From JANOBJ01 sp031411575 (lineage in GTDB: Bacteria; Pseudomonadota; Gammaproteobacteria; Burkholderiales; Burkholderiaceae_C): 12,337 bases of DNA. Of the stretch, positions 1 through 6,228 are shown one piece after another; position 1 is the stretch's first letter; the number at the start of each line of letters is the position of its first letter. A model generated the notes under the pieces. The model saw only the letters and a list, made by a program, of their open reading frames with translations, was not told where the DNA came from and made no database searches. The stretch spans positions 1-12,337 of the forward strand of contig JANOBJ010000336.1 in assembly GCA_031411575.1 (NCBI GenBank), given 5' to 3'. The position numbers and the translations under genes were made by a program.

Positions 1-13
1 CTTCGTGTAGCCG

Positions 14-64
14 AATCCCCCCTCAAGAGGGCGACACCAGCGGCCCGGCGGAGCCGGTTCCGCG
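14..64. repeat. Dispersed GC-rich repeat before cysN
   Basis: A CCCCCCTCAAGAGGG half-palindrome is followed by GCGGCCCGGCGGAG (40-53) and a CCGGTTCCGCGG tail. The 14-base core recurs exactly at 924-937 inside cysN, so this is a dispersed element and not ordinary promoter DNA. The usual upstream partner cysD is not visible; the sequence before the repeat shows no recognisable CysD C-terminus. I recall similar elements as common between genes in Comamonadaceae; that was not checked. It runs into the proposed GTG start of cysN. Confidence 0.6.
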
Positions 65-1546
65 GTGTCTCTTGACTTGGAGCATCACTTGCATACTACT
101 ACTTTGATAGCGAACAATGACCACGCGACGGGGACCTCCGCCGCAAATGGCTCTGAAAATGACACCGGCGCGGCCCTGCGCTTCATCACCTGCGGGTCGG
201 TTGACGACGGCAAGAGCACGTTGATCGGGCGGCTGCTGGTGGACAGCAAGGCGGTGCTGCAAGACCATCTGGCCGGCGTGCAGCGCCAGGGTGAGACCGA
301 TCTCGCGCTGCTGACCGATGGCCTGTCGGCCGAGCGCGAACAGGGCATCACCATCGACGTGGCCTACCGCTACTTCGCCACCGAAGACCGCAAGTTCATC
401 ATCGGCGACGCACCCGGTCACGAGCAGTACACCCGCAACATGGTCACCGCCGCCTCCAGCGCCGACGCCGCTGTGGTGCTGGTGGACGCCACCAAGCTCG
501 ACTGGGCCGACCCGACGCTCACGCTGCTGCCCCAAACCCGCCGCCATGCGCTGCTGGTGAACCTGCTGCGCGTGCCGTCGATCGTGTTCGCGGTCAACAA
601 GCTCGACGCGGTCGATGCGCCCGACACCGCATTTGCCAACATCAGCGCCGCGCTGCAGGCGTTTGCGCGTGAGGCCGGCATCCGCATCAACGCGATCGTG
701 CCGGTGTCGGCGCTCAAGGGCTGGAACGTGGTGGACAGCCACGCCGGCTGGTGCGGCTACACCGGCGCGAATCTGCTGCAGATCCTCGAAGCGCTGCCCA
801 GCACGCCAGCCGAGTTGGACCAGCCCTTCGCCTTCCCCGTGCAGTGGGTCGAAAAGCCGCAAGCCCCCACGCTCGTCGCTGCGCGTACCTCGCTGCCCCC
901 CGAGGGGGCTGCTTCTCCTTGGGGCGGCCCGGCGGAGAAGCTCTCCTCTTCGTCCGACACCTCCCAGGGCCGCCGCGTGTTCTGGGGCCGCGTCGCCACT
1001 GGCACCGTGGCGCCCGGCCAGCCCGTGCGCGTGATGCCCAGCGGCCAGACCGCCACCGTGGCGCAGGTGCTCGACCATGCGCGCCGCCCGAAAAACGTGG
1101 GCGCCAGCCACAGCGCCGGCATCGTGCTGGACCGCGAGGTGGACGTGTCGCGCGGCGACTGGCTGCTGGCCGCCGACCCGGCCAGCGTCGACAAACTGCA
1201 GGCCAGCCGCGAGATCAGCGCTACCGTCGCCTGGATGGACGACGAGCCGCTGGTCGCCGGCCGGGTGTACTGGGCGTTGCACGGCCACCGCTGGGTCAAG
1301 GCCAAGGTGCGCCGCATCGTGCACCGGCTGGACGTGAACACGCTGGCCGAAGAAAGTGCCACGGAACTGCCGCCCAATACCATCGGCCATGTCGAACTCG
1401 CGCTGCAGGAGCCTCTTGCGACCCTGCCGTACGCGGTGTCGCGCACGCTCGGCTCGATGGTGCTGGTGGACACTGCATCGCACAAAACCTCGGGGGCTGT
1501 GCTGATTCAGGCGCCGTTTGAGGCCAAACCGAATAACATCCAATAA
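65..1546 (+). CDS. cysN: Sulfate adenylyltransferase subunit 1 (GTPase)
   Basis: GTPase subunit of ATP sulfurylase. With CysD it activates sulfate to adenosine 5'-phosphosulfate, GTP hydrolysis driving the reaction in cytosolic sulfate assimilation. All G motifs are visible (numbered from GTG 65): GSVDDGKST P-loop near residue 44, EREQGITID near 90, DAPGHEQYTRNM near 115, NKLD 178-181 and SALKG 215-219. EF-Tu-like beta-barrel domains follow from about 255 to the end. The length of 493 is somewhat above E. coli CysN, and about 28 extra residues (roughly 265-292) come from an in-frame repeat insertion. The start is uncertain. GTG 65 lies at the edge of a repeat; TTG 89 has GGAG six bases upstream and places the P-loop at a position close to that in E. 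coli CysN. fdxA follows after 31 bases. Confidence 0.95.
   Translation: MSLDLEHHLHTTTLIANNDHATGTSAANGSENDTGAALRFITCGSVDDGKSTLIGRLLVDSKAVLQDHLAGVQRQGETDLALLTDGLSAEREQGITIDVAYRYFATEDRKFIIGDAPGHEQYTRNMVTAASSADAAVVLVDATKLDWADPTLTLLPQTRRHALLVNLLRVPSIVFAVNKLDAVDAPDTAFANISAALQAFAREAGIRINAIVPVSALKGWNVVDSHAGWCGYTGANLLQILEALPSTPAELDQPFAFPVQWVEKPQAPTLVAARTSLPPEGAASPWGGPAEKLSSSSDTSQGRRVFWGRVATGTVAPGQPVRVMPSGQTATVAQVLDHARRPKNVGASHSAGIVLDREVDVSRGDWLLAADPASVDKLQASREISATVAWMDDEPLVAGRVYWALHGHRWVKAKVRRIVHRLDVNTLAEESATELPPNTIGHVELALQEPLATLPYAVSRTLGSMVLVDTASHKTSGAVLIQAPFEAKPNNIQ
857..940 (+). repeat. Repeat element inserted in frame inside cysN
   Basis: This 84-base stretch contains a CCCCCCGAGGGGG palindrome and GCGGCCCGGCGGAG (924-937), identical to 40-53. 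It lies between two Glu-Lys codon pairs (851-856 and 935-940) that are exactly 84 bases apart. Removing it would join a continuous cysN frame (..WVEK then LSSSSDT..). It encodes low-complexity residues (PPEGAASPWGGPAEK) in the first part of beta-barrel domain II. Similarity to the 5' repeat is seen directly. That it was inserted is inferred from family alignment by memory. Confidence 0.65.
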
Positions 1547-1577
1547 AATCAAGGGTTTCCGCCCAACGCCAAACAAC

Positions 1578-1907
1578 ATGACCCACGTCGTCACCGAATC
1601 CTGTATCCGCTGCAAATACACCGATTGTGTGGATGTGTGCCCCGTGGACTGTTTCCGCGAAGGCCCCAACATGCTCGTGATCGACCCCGATGAATGCATC
1701 GATTGCGCGGTCTGCATCCCCGAGTGTCCGGTCAACGCGATCTACGCCGAGGAAGATGTGCCTTCCAACCAGATGGCCTTCATCAAGCTCAACGTCGAAC
1801 TGAGCCAGCAGGCGGGCTGGAAAAGCATCACCAAGCGCAAGCCCGCGCCGCTGGACGCGGACGAGTGGAAAGACAAACCCAACAAACTCAGCGAACTGGT
1901 TCGCTGA
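1578..1907 (+). CDS. fdxA: 7Fe-8S ferredoxin, Azotobacter FdI type
   Basis: Small electron carrier with one [3Fe-4S] and one [4Fe-4S] cluster; 109 residues, matching the family's usual length of about 107. The N-terminal cysteines C9, C12, C17, C21 and C25 and the second group C40, C43, C46 and C50 match the FdI pattern shifted by one residue. By homology C9, C17 and C50 would hold the 3Fe cluster and C21, C40, C43 and C46 the 4Fe cluster. ATG 1578 is chosen because homologues start just before VVTESCIRCK; the frame is open to 1518, but that part overlaps cysN. No clear Shine-Dalgarno is seen. A TAAAAT at 1544-1549 might be a -10 box. The reductase gene follows after 21 bases, suggesting a working pair. 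Confidence 0.95.
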   Translation: MTHVVTESCIRCKYTDCVDVCPVDCFREGPNMLVIDPDECIDCAVCIPECPVNAIYAEEDVPSNQMAFIKLNVELSQQAGWKSITKRKPAPLDADEWKDKPNKLSELVR

Positions 1908-1928
1908 ACGCCCTTGCCCCCGAGAACC

Positions 1929-3029
1929 ATGGAACCCAACGTCAACCCAGCCATCGTGACCACCGCCGCCGCCCATGACGGCCCCATTGAAACCGACGCC
2001 GTGATCGTCGGAGCCGGCCCGGTTGGCCTGTTCCAGGTGTTCGAGCTGGGTCTGCTGGAAATCAAGGCCCACGTGATCGACTCGCTCGCCTACCCCGGCG
2101 GCCAGTGCGTCGAGCTCTATCCCGACAAGCCGATCTACGACATTCCGGCCGTCCCGGTGTGCACCGGGCAGGAACTGACCGATTCGCTGCTCAAGCAGAT
2201 TGAGCCGTTCGGCGCCACGTTCCACCTGGGGCAGGAAGTCACCACAGTGCAAAAGCAGGACGATGGCCGCTTCTTCGTGGAAACCTCCAAGGGCACGCAG
2301 TTCCTCACCAAGACGATTTTCATTGCCGCTGGCGTGGGCGCGTTTCAGCCCCGCACGCTGAAAGTCGAGGGCCTGGACAAATTTGACGGCTCGCAACTGC
2401 ATTACCGCGTCAAGAACCCGGCCGACTTTGCCGGCAAGAACCTAGTGATCGTGGGCGGCGGCGATTCGGCGCTCGACTGGGCGCTGAATTTTGTGGCCGA
2501 GGGCCCGAACAAAGCCGAAAGCGTGATCCTGATTCACCGGCGCGACGGCTTCAAGGCAGCGCCGGCCAGCGTGGCCAAGATGCACCAGCTGTGCGAGGCG
2601 CTGGAGATGCAGTTCATCATCGGCCAGGTGACCGGCTACGACGAGAAAGACGGCAAGCTCACCGGCGCCAAGGTCACCGGCTCGGACGGCGTGACCCGCG
2701 TCGTGCCGCTGGACATGCTGCTGGTGTTCTTCGGTCTGTCACCCAAGCTGGGACCGATCGCCGAATGGGGCCTGGAGATCGAGCGCAAGCAGCTCAAGGT
2801 GGACACCGAGAAGTTTTCCACCAACACACCGGGCATTTTTGCGGTGGGCGACATCAACACCTACCCCGGCAAGAAAAAGCTCATCCTCTCGGGTTTTCAC
2901 GAGTGCGCGCTGGCCGCTTTTGGCGCCGCGCCGTTCATCTTCCCGGACAAGAAGATTCACCTGCAGTACACAACGACATCGCCGAAATTGCACAAGGTGT
3001 TAGGCGTCGAAAGCCCCGTTTTCGACTGA
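1929..3029 (+). CDS. Ferredoxin--NADP reductase, TrxR-like (type 2)
   Basis: Flavoprotein that moves electrons between NADPH and ferredoxin (EC 1.18.1.2 type). Its 366 residues form two Rossmann folds: FAD-binding GAGPVG at 28-33, NADPH-binding VGGGDSALDWA at 175-185 with HRRDGFKA at 203-210 binding the NADP phosphate, and the second FAD motif GIFAVGDIN at 302-310. There is no CxxC redox pair as in thioredoxin reductase, which points to the YumC/FNR2 group. The C-terminal tail after 340 fits that group, where it stacks over the flavin. ATG 1929 is preferred to TTG 1914 because it follows a GAGA sequence and has a 21-base gap from fdxA. The likely partner is the FdxA encoded just upstream. The gene ends before a strong terminator. 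Confidence 0.93.
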   Translation: MEPNVNPAIVTTAAAHDGPIETDAVIVGAGPVGLFQVFELGLLEIKAHVIDSLAYPGGQCVELYPDKPIYDIPAVPVCTGQELTDSLLKQIEPFGATFHLGQEVTTVQKQDDGRFFVETSKGTQFLTKTIFIAAGVGAFQPRTLKVEGLDKFDGSQLHYRVKNPADFAGKNLVIVGGGDSALDWALNFVAEGPNKAESVILIHRRDGFKAAPASVAKMHQLCEALEMQFIIGQVTGYDEKDGKLTGAKVTGSDGVTRVVPLDMLLVFFGLSPKLGPIAEWGLEIERKQLKVDTEKFSTNTPGIFAVGDINTYPGKKKLILSGFHECALAAFGAAPFIFPDKKIHLQYTTTSPKLHKVLGVESPVFD

Positions 3030-3056
3030 AACGCACTGCTGCGATCTGGTTCGCGA

Positions 3057-3093
3057 AAGCCCGCGTAGCCGCCAGGCACGCGGGCCTTTTCTT
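3057..3093 (+). terminator. Intrinsic terminator after the reductase gene
   Basis: GCCCGCGT (3059-3066) pairs perfectly with ACGCGGGC (3078-3085) around an 11-base loop, followed by CTTTTCTTT. It closes the cysN-fdxA-reductase unit and separates it from the riboswitch leader that begins at about 3112. Confidence 0.85.
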
Positions 3094-3099
3094 TGACCG

Positions 3100-3105
3100 T
3101 ACAAT
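3100..3105 (+). promoter_or_regulatory. Candidate -10 box for the riboswitch transcript
   Basis: TACAAT lies 24 bases before the TPP aptamer, which would put the transcript start near 3112. No good -35 hexamer is seen at the right distance, as the -35 position falls in the preceding terminator stem. TTGACC at 3093-3098 is too close to serve with it. Confidence 0.45.
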
Positions 3106-3128
3106 GGAGGCTGTGTTCGCAAGAGCAC

Positions 3129-3221
3129 GTCCGCTAGGGGTGTTGCCACGCAAGTGGCGACTGAGAAAGTCCCTTTGAACCTGATTGAGGTAATCCTCGC
3201 GCAGGGAAGCATGTTCCGGAC
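3129..3221 (+). promoter_or_regulatory. TPP (THI-box) riboswitch
   Basis: The conserved core is complete and in order: GGGGTG (3137-3142), a P3 stem GCCAC/GTGGC closed by a GCAA tetraloop (3145-3158), CTGAGA (3161-3166), CCCTTTGAACCTGAT (3171-3185), a GAGG-TAAT-CCTC hairpin (3187-3198) and GCGCAGGGAAGC (3199-3210). This matches the thiamine pyrophosphate aptamer closely. P1 can form from GTCCGCT (3129-3135) with AGC (3208-3210) and GGAC (3218-3221). Thiamine pyrophosphate binding should lower expression of the TonB-dependent receptor gene that starts 76 bases after P1. Confidence 0.95.
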
Positions 3222-3255
3222 AGGGCCGCTTTCTCGGGTGGCCGCTTTACTGTCC
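3218..3255 (+). promoter_or_regulatory. Possible expression-platform hairpin of the TPP riboswitch
   Basis: GGACAG (3218-3223) is complementary to CTGTCC (3250-3255). Its GGAC is the same segment that can close P1 with GTCC at 3129-3132, so the two pairings exclude each other. No U-run follows, so control of translation or Rho access is more likely than intrinsic termination. GGCCGCTTT is repeated inside the loop (3224-3232, 3240-3248). The pairing is seen; the switching role is inferred. Confidence 0.4.
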
Positions 3256-3296
3256 AGCCAGGCCGACCTGCTATGACGCTGATCCAAGGCATCGTT

Positions 3297-5416
3297 ATGG
3301 CAAATTTCAAGCAAAAACACCGTGTTGTCCGCATCCAGCGGTCATTGTTAGCTACTGTTTTTATAGCATCCGGGGTGCACGCCCAGCAGGATGCGCAACT
3401 CAAGCCCGTGGTCATCAACGACCGCAACGCAGCGCTGCAGGCCGATGTCAGCGGTTTTGGCGATGTACCACTGCGCGAGCTGCCGCTGTCCATCACGGTG
3501 GCGCCGGCCGCGCAGCTGCAGCAAGCCGGCGTGCGCCGCCTGGCCGACATCACGCGGCTGGACGCCTCGACCACCGACAGCTACAACGCCGCCGGCTACT
3601 GGGATTTTTTGACGGTACGCGGCTACACGCTCAACAACCGCACCAACTTTCGCCGCGAAGGCCTGCCCACCAGCGCCGAGACGTCGATCCCGCTGGACAA
3701 CAAGGACCGGATCGAGATCCTCAAGGGCACCAGCGGCATCCAGGCCGGCACCAGCGCGCCCGGCGGGCTGGTGAACTACGCGGTGAAGCGCCCCACCAAC
3801 CAGCCGCTGCGCAGCGCACGCGTGGAGCTGAGCGACCGCGGCAGCGTGCTGGGCGCGGTGGACCTGGGTGGCCGTTTCGGCGTGTCCGACGACTTCGGCT
3901 ACCGGCTCAATGTGGTGCACGAAAACCTGCGCCCCGCCCTGCGCGCGGCCGACGGCTCGCGCTCGCTGCTGGCGCTCGCCACCGACTGGCGTATCGGCAC
4001 TGGCAGCATCCTGGAAGCCGAGATGGAATGGTCGCGCCGCAGCCAGCCGAGCAGGCCGCGTTCAGCCTGCTCGGCAATGTGTTGCCCCCGCCTGTGAATC
4101 CGCGCATCAACCTGAACAACCAGCCATGGTCACTGCCGGTGGTGTTCGAAGGCCTGACTGGTACCGTCCGCTTTGAGCAGGCGCTGAACACCGACTGGCG
4201 CTGGTCGGTTCAGGCCGGCAGCCAGCGGCTGAAGACGGATGACCGTATAGGCTTCCCGTTTGGCTGCAGTGCCGATGGCAACTTCAACCGCTACTGCTCG
4301 GACGGCACCTACGACCTGTATGACTTCAGGAGTGAAGGCGAGCGCCGCACCCAGCAAGCCGTCAAGCTGGCAGTCAACGGGCGTGTGGCCACCGGCGCGC
4401 TGCGCCACGACCTGCAGGCGGGCTTGCTGCGCAGCCAGTCGCGTGAGCGTTACAACCAGCAGGCCTTCAACTTCGTGGGCAGCGGCAATGTGCAGGGCAC
4501 AGGCTTCACCGCGCCCGACCCCACACTGACCGGCGAGAGCACCAACCGCGACGAGCGCTCCACCGAGCTGTTTGTGACCGACTCGATCAGCTGGAATGCG
4601 TGGCGTGCCTCGATGGGCGTGCGCCACAGCCGCATCGACCGCGAGAGCGTGCGTACCGATGGCAGCCAGGCGCTGGCCTACCAGCAGAGCTTCACCACGC
4701 CGTGGCTCGGCCTGGCCTATACCCTGGGCAACGTGGTGCTGTATGGCAGCGCGGGCGAAGGCATTGAGTCGGTCGTGGTGCCGCAACTGCCCCAGTACGG
4801 CACGGCGGCCGGGCAGCCCCTGCCCGCGGTCAAGAGCCGTCAGTGGGAGCTGGGTGCGCGTGGCGGTGACACGGCGCTCGCCTGGGGTGTGAGCGTTTTC
4901 AACATCGTGCGTCCTGCGGTGGCCGACACCGGCACCGCGTTCCAGTTTGATGGCGATGCGCGGCACCGCGGCATCGAAGCCAAACTGGGTGGCAACAGCG
5001 GCGCCTGGCGCTGGGCCACCAGCGCGATGTGGCTCGACGCCACCCTGCGCGGCAGTACGCTCAACCCCGCCGCCAACGGCCTGAAGCCCGTCAACGTGCC
5101 CCGCCACACCCTGCGCGCCGAGACCGCCTGGCGCGTGCCCGGAGCAACGGGTCTGGAGCTGGACACCCGCCTCACGCGCGAAGGCTCGCGTGCCGTGCTG
5201 GCCGACAACACGCTCACCCTGCCCGCCTGGAACCGGCTGGACGCGGGCCTGAGCTACGCCACCACCCTGGGCGCCGCCAAGGCCACCTGGCGCGTCGCCG
5301 TGGACAACCTGACCGACCGCCGCTACTGGCGCGAATCGCCCACCCAGTTCGGCCACATCTTTGTCTACCCCGGCGCCCCGCGCACGTTACGCGTGTCTCT
5401 GGAAGCAGCGCTCTGA
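3297..5416 (+). pseudogene. TonB-dependent receptor, thiamine-regulated, frameshifted
   Basis: Outer-membrane TonB-dependent receptor split over two frames: 3297-about 4052, then about 4053-5416. Repaired length is about 706 residues, normal for the family. ATG 3297 is chosen because AAGG lies seven bases upstream and a clean signal peptide follows (basic start, LLATVFIASG core, cleavage after VHA at 29). Next come a short TonB-box-like stretch (LKPVVIND) and a plug domain at about 55-165 with DRIEILKGTSGIQAGTSAPGG; the rest is beta-barrel, ending NLTDRRYW, then GAPRTLRVSLEAAL. One missing C after 4052 (AGC-AGG for AGC-CAG-GCC) explains the shift, giving SQPSQAAFSLLGN when restored. No slippery heptamer is present, so this is a mutation or a sequencing error. 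The TPP riboswitch implies a thiamine or precursor substrate; the barrel alone resembles siderophore receptors. Confidence 0.85.
3342..3368. repeat. GCTA..TATAGC repeat inside the receptor's signal peptide
   Basis: GCTACTGTTTTTATAGC (3351-3367) is an imperfect palindrome resembling the noncoding repeat at 9189-9209 (both fit T-N-GCTA, a T-rich centre, then TTTATAGCA). Here it is translated as residues 17-25 of the signal peptide core (LLATVFIAS). Confidence 0.45.
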
Positions 5417-5458
5417 CAACACTCAGCCGCATCAGCAAAAAGCACCCAAAAGCCACGC

Positions 5459-5464
5459 TATAAT
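5459..5464 (+). promoter_or_regulatory. -10 box of the tRNA-Asn gene
   Basis: A perfect TATAAT ends 11 bases before the mature tRNA 5' end, so the start site would be about 5471 with a leader of only a few bases. The expected -35 position (5436-5441) is poor (CAAAAA). Confidence 0.6.
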
Positions 5465-5475
5465 CTAAGGCTTGT

Positions 5476-5551
5476 TCCTCGATAGCTCAGTCGGTAGAGC
5501 GCCGGACTGTTAATCCGTAGGTCCCTGGTTCGAGCCCAGGTCGAGGAGCCA
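5476..5551 (+). tRNA. tRNA-Asn (GTT)
   Basis: A 76-base cloverleaf. The acceptor stem TCCTCGA (5476-5482) pairs with TCGAGGA (5541-5547), followed by discriminator G and an encoded CCA. The D arm has AGCTCAGTCGGTAGAGC, the anticodon stem-loop GGACTGTTAATCC has anticodon GTT, and the T arm has CCTGGTTCGAGCCCAGG. It reads Asn codons AAC and AAU. It has its own -10 box and terminator, so it is a single-gene unit. Confidence 0.98.
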
Positions 5552-5560
5552 CACAAACGG

Positions 5561-5592
5561 AAAAAGGGTACCCATGCGGTACCCTTTTTTTT
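5561..5592 (+). terminator. Strong, bidirectional terminator after tRNA-Asn
   Basis: AAAAAGGGTACC (5561-5572), loop CATGC, then GGTACCCTTTTT (5578-5589), with eight T's in total (5585-5592). The stem is perfect. The A-run on the 5' side means the opposite strand also has a T-tail, so it can stop transcription from both directions. Confidence 0.92.
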
Positions 5593-5940
5593 GTGGATTC
5601 GGACTCTGTGTGTCCACCGGTAGTCGGCAGTTTTGGCGGATCGGGCAGACCCAGATCTTCTGACGCATCGGCCCGGACGCAAAAGGGGGTTGGCTGACGT
5701 TCGCCAGCCAACCCCCTTTTGGACAGCAACTGACCGGCCGCGCGCTGCGGTGTTTCCGCCCTCACCGCGCGCAGGTCGCGTTGCACGCAACCGGCCAGTC
5801 GCCTGACTTCGCTTGTTCTTGTCTGCCACCGCCGCTCCCAATCTACCGGCGATGCCTCCCTCACACGTTGGGCCTGTCTCGACCCCGCCTTTTCAACTTC
5901 CTGAATCCACTCCCTGAATCCACTCCCTGAGCCTGCCTGT
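5593..5940. other. Gene-free stretch rich in inverted repeats
   Basis: No credible ORF. Minus-strand frames here run through the tRNA complement and repeats. Contents: GTGGA/TCCAC arms near 5593-5617, a perfect 17-bp hairpin (5680-5721), a nested two-stem structure (5729-5799), and a 13-base direct repeat CTGAATCCACTCC (5901-5913, 5914-5926). It lies downstream of both the plus-strand tRNA and the minus-strand small protein, so part of it is probably their shared terminator region. Confidence 0.6.
5680..5721. terminator. Perfect 17-bp hairpin, likely terminator for the minus-strand gene
   Basis: CAAAAGGGGGTTGGCTG (5680-5696) is the exact reverse complement of 5705-5721, with an eight-base loop. 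A run of four T's ends the stem on either strand. On the minus strand it lies about 220 bases past the stop of the small membrane protein gene. The T-run is short for an efficient terminator. Confidence 0.55.
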
Positions 5941-6228
5941 CTACCGTTGCAGATTGGCGCCGCTCGAAGGCGGCACACCGGATTCAACCTGCCCTTGCGC
6001 CACCACCACTGCAGGTTTTGTCGCGGCAACTGGAGGGGCCACTTTGGCCGCTTGCTTCGCTACGACCTGTGCCCCCAATGGCTGGGCGTACTTGGCCATC
6101 ACCTCGTCGCTGGGCCATACCAGTGCCATGCCGGCCAGAACCGGCAGGGCGAGTGAGGCGGCCAGCCCCACCACGTACACCATGGAGCTTTGCAGCGGAT
6201 CGATGTGCTTGAGTAACGGCTTTTCCAT
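5941..6228 (-). CDS. Small single-pass membrane protein, unknown function
   Basis: 95 residues, not recognised. The ATG at 6228 is preceded by a good Shine-Dalgarno (GGGAGA), which favours it over the start 42 bases further upstream in the same frame. Residues 1-15 are polar with MEKPLLKHIDP, 16-38 form one hydrophobic segment (SSMVYVVGLAASLALPVLAG and on), then comes a short WPSDEVMAKYAQP segment and an Ala/Val/Lys/Pro-rich tail of about 45 residues. An N-in, C-out anchor is plausible; the tail would then sit in the periplasm. It is flanked by gene-free DNA on both sides, so context gives no role. The good RBS and coherent topology support a real gene. Confidence 0.7.
   Translation of the reverse strand: MEKPLLKHIDPLQSSMVYVVGLAASLALPVLAGMALVWPSDEVMAKYAQPLGAQVVAKQAAKVAPPVAATKPAVVVAQGQVESGVPPSSGANLQR

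Noticed and set aside
23..1735. Long open frame on the minus strand (570 codons)
   Set aside because: It is antisense to cysN and fdxA, whose motifs are unmistakable. The open frame follows from the high-GC third-position bias, and the protein is His/Gln/Arg-rich with no known domain.
3093..3098. TTGACC as -35 for the riboswitch promoter
   Set aside because: Only one base separates it from TACAAT, and no -10 sequence stands 16-18 bases downstream.
4047..4060. Programmed ribosomal frameshift in the TonB-dependent receptor
   Set aside because: There is no slippery heptamer, no stop right after the shift and no precedent in the family; a deletion or read error is simpler.
5901..5930. 13-base direct repeat CTGAATCCACTCC as a possible CRISPR or iteron
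   Set aside because: Only two adjacent copies with no spacers; too few for an array or an origin.
5458..6029. Minus-strand frames with PRPGLEPGTYGL-type sequence
   Set aside because: They are the reverse complement of tRNA-Asn and nearby repeats, a familiar source of false proteins.
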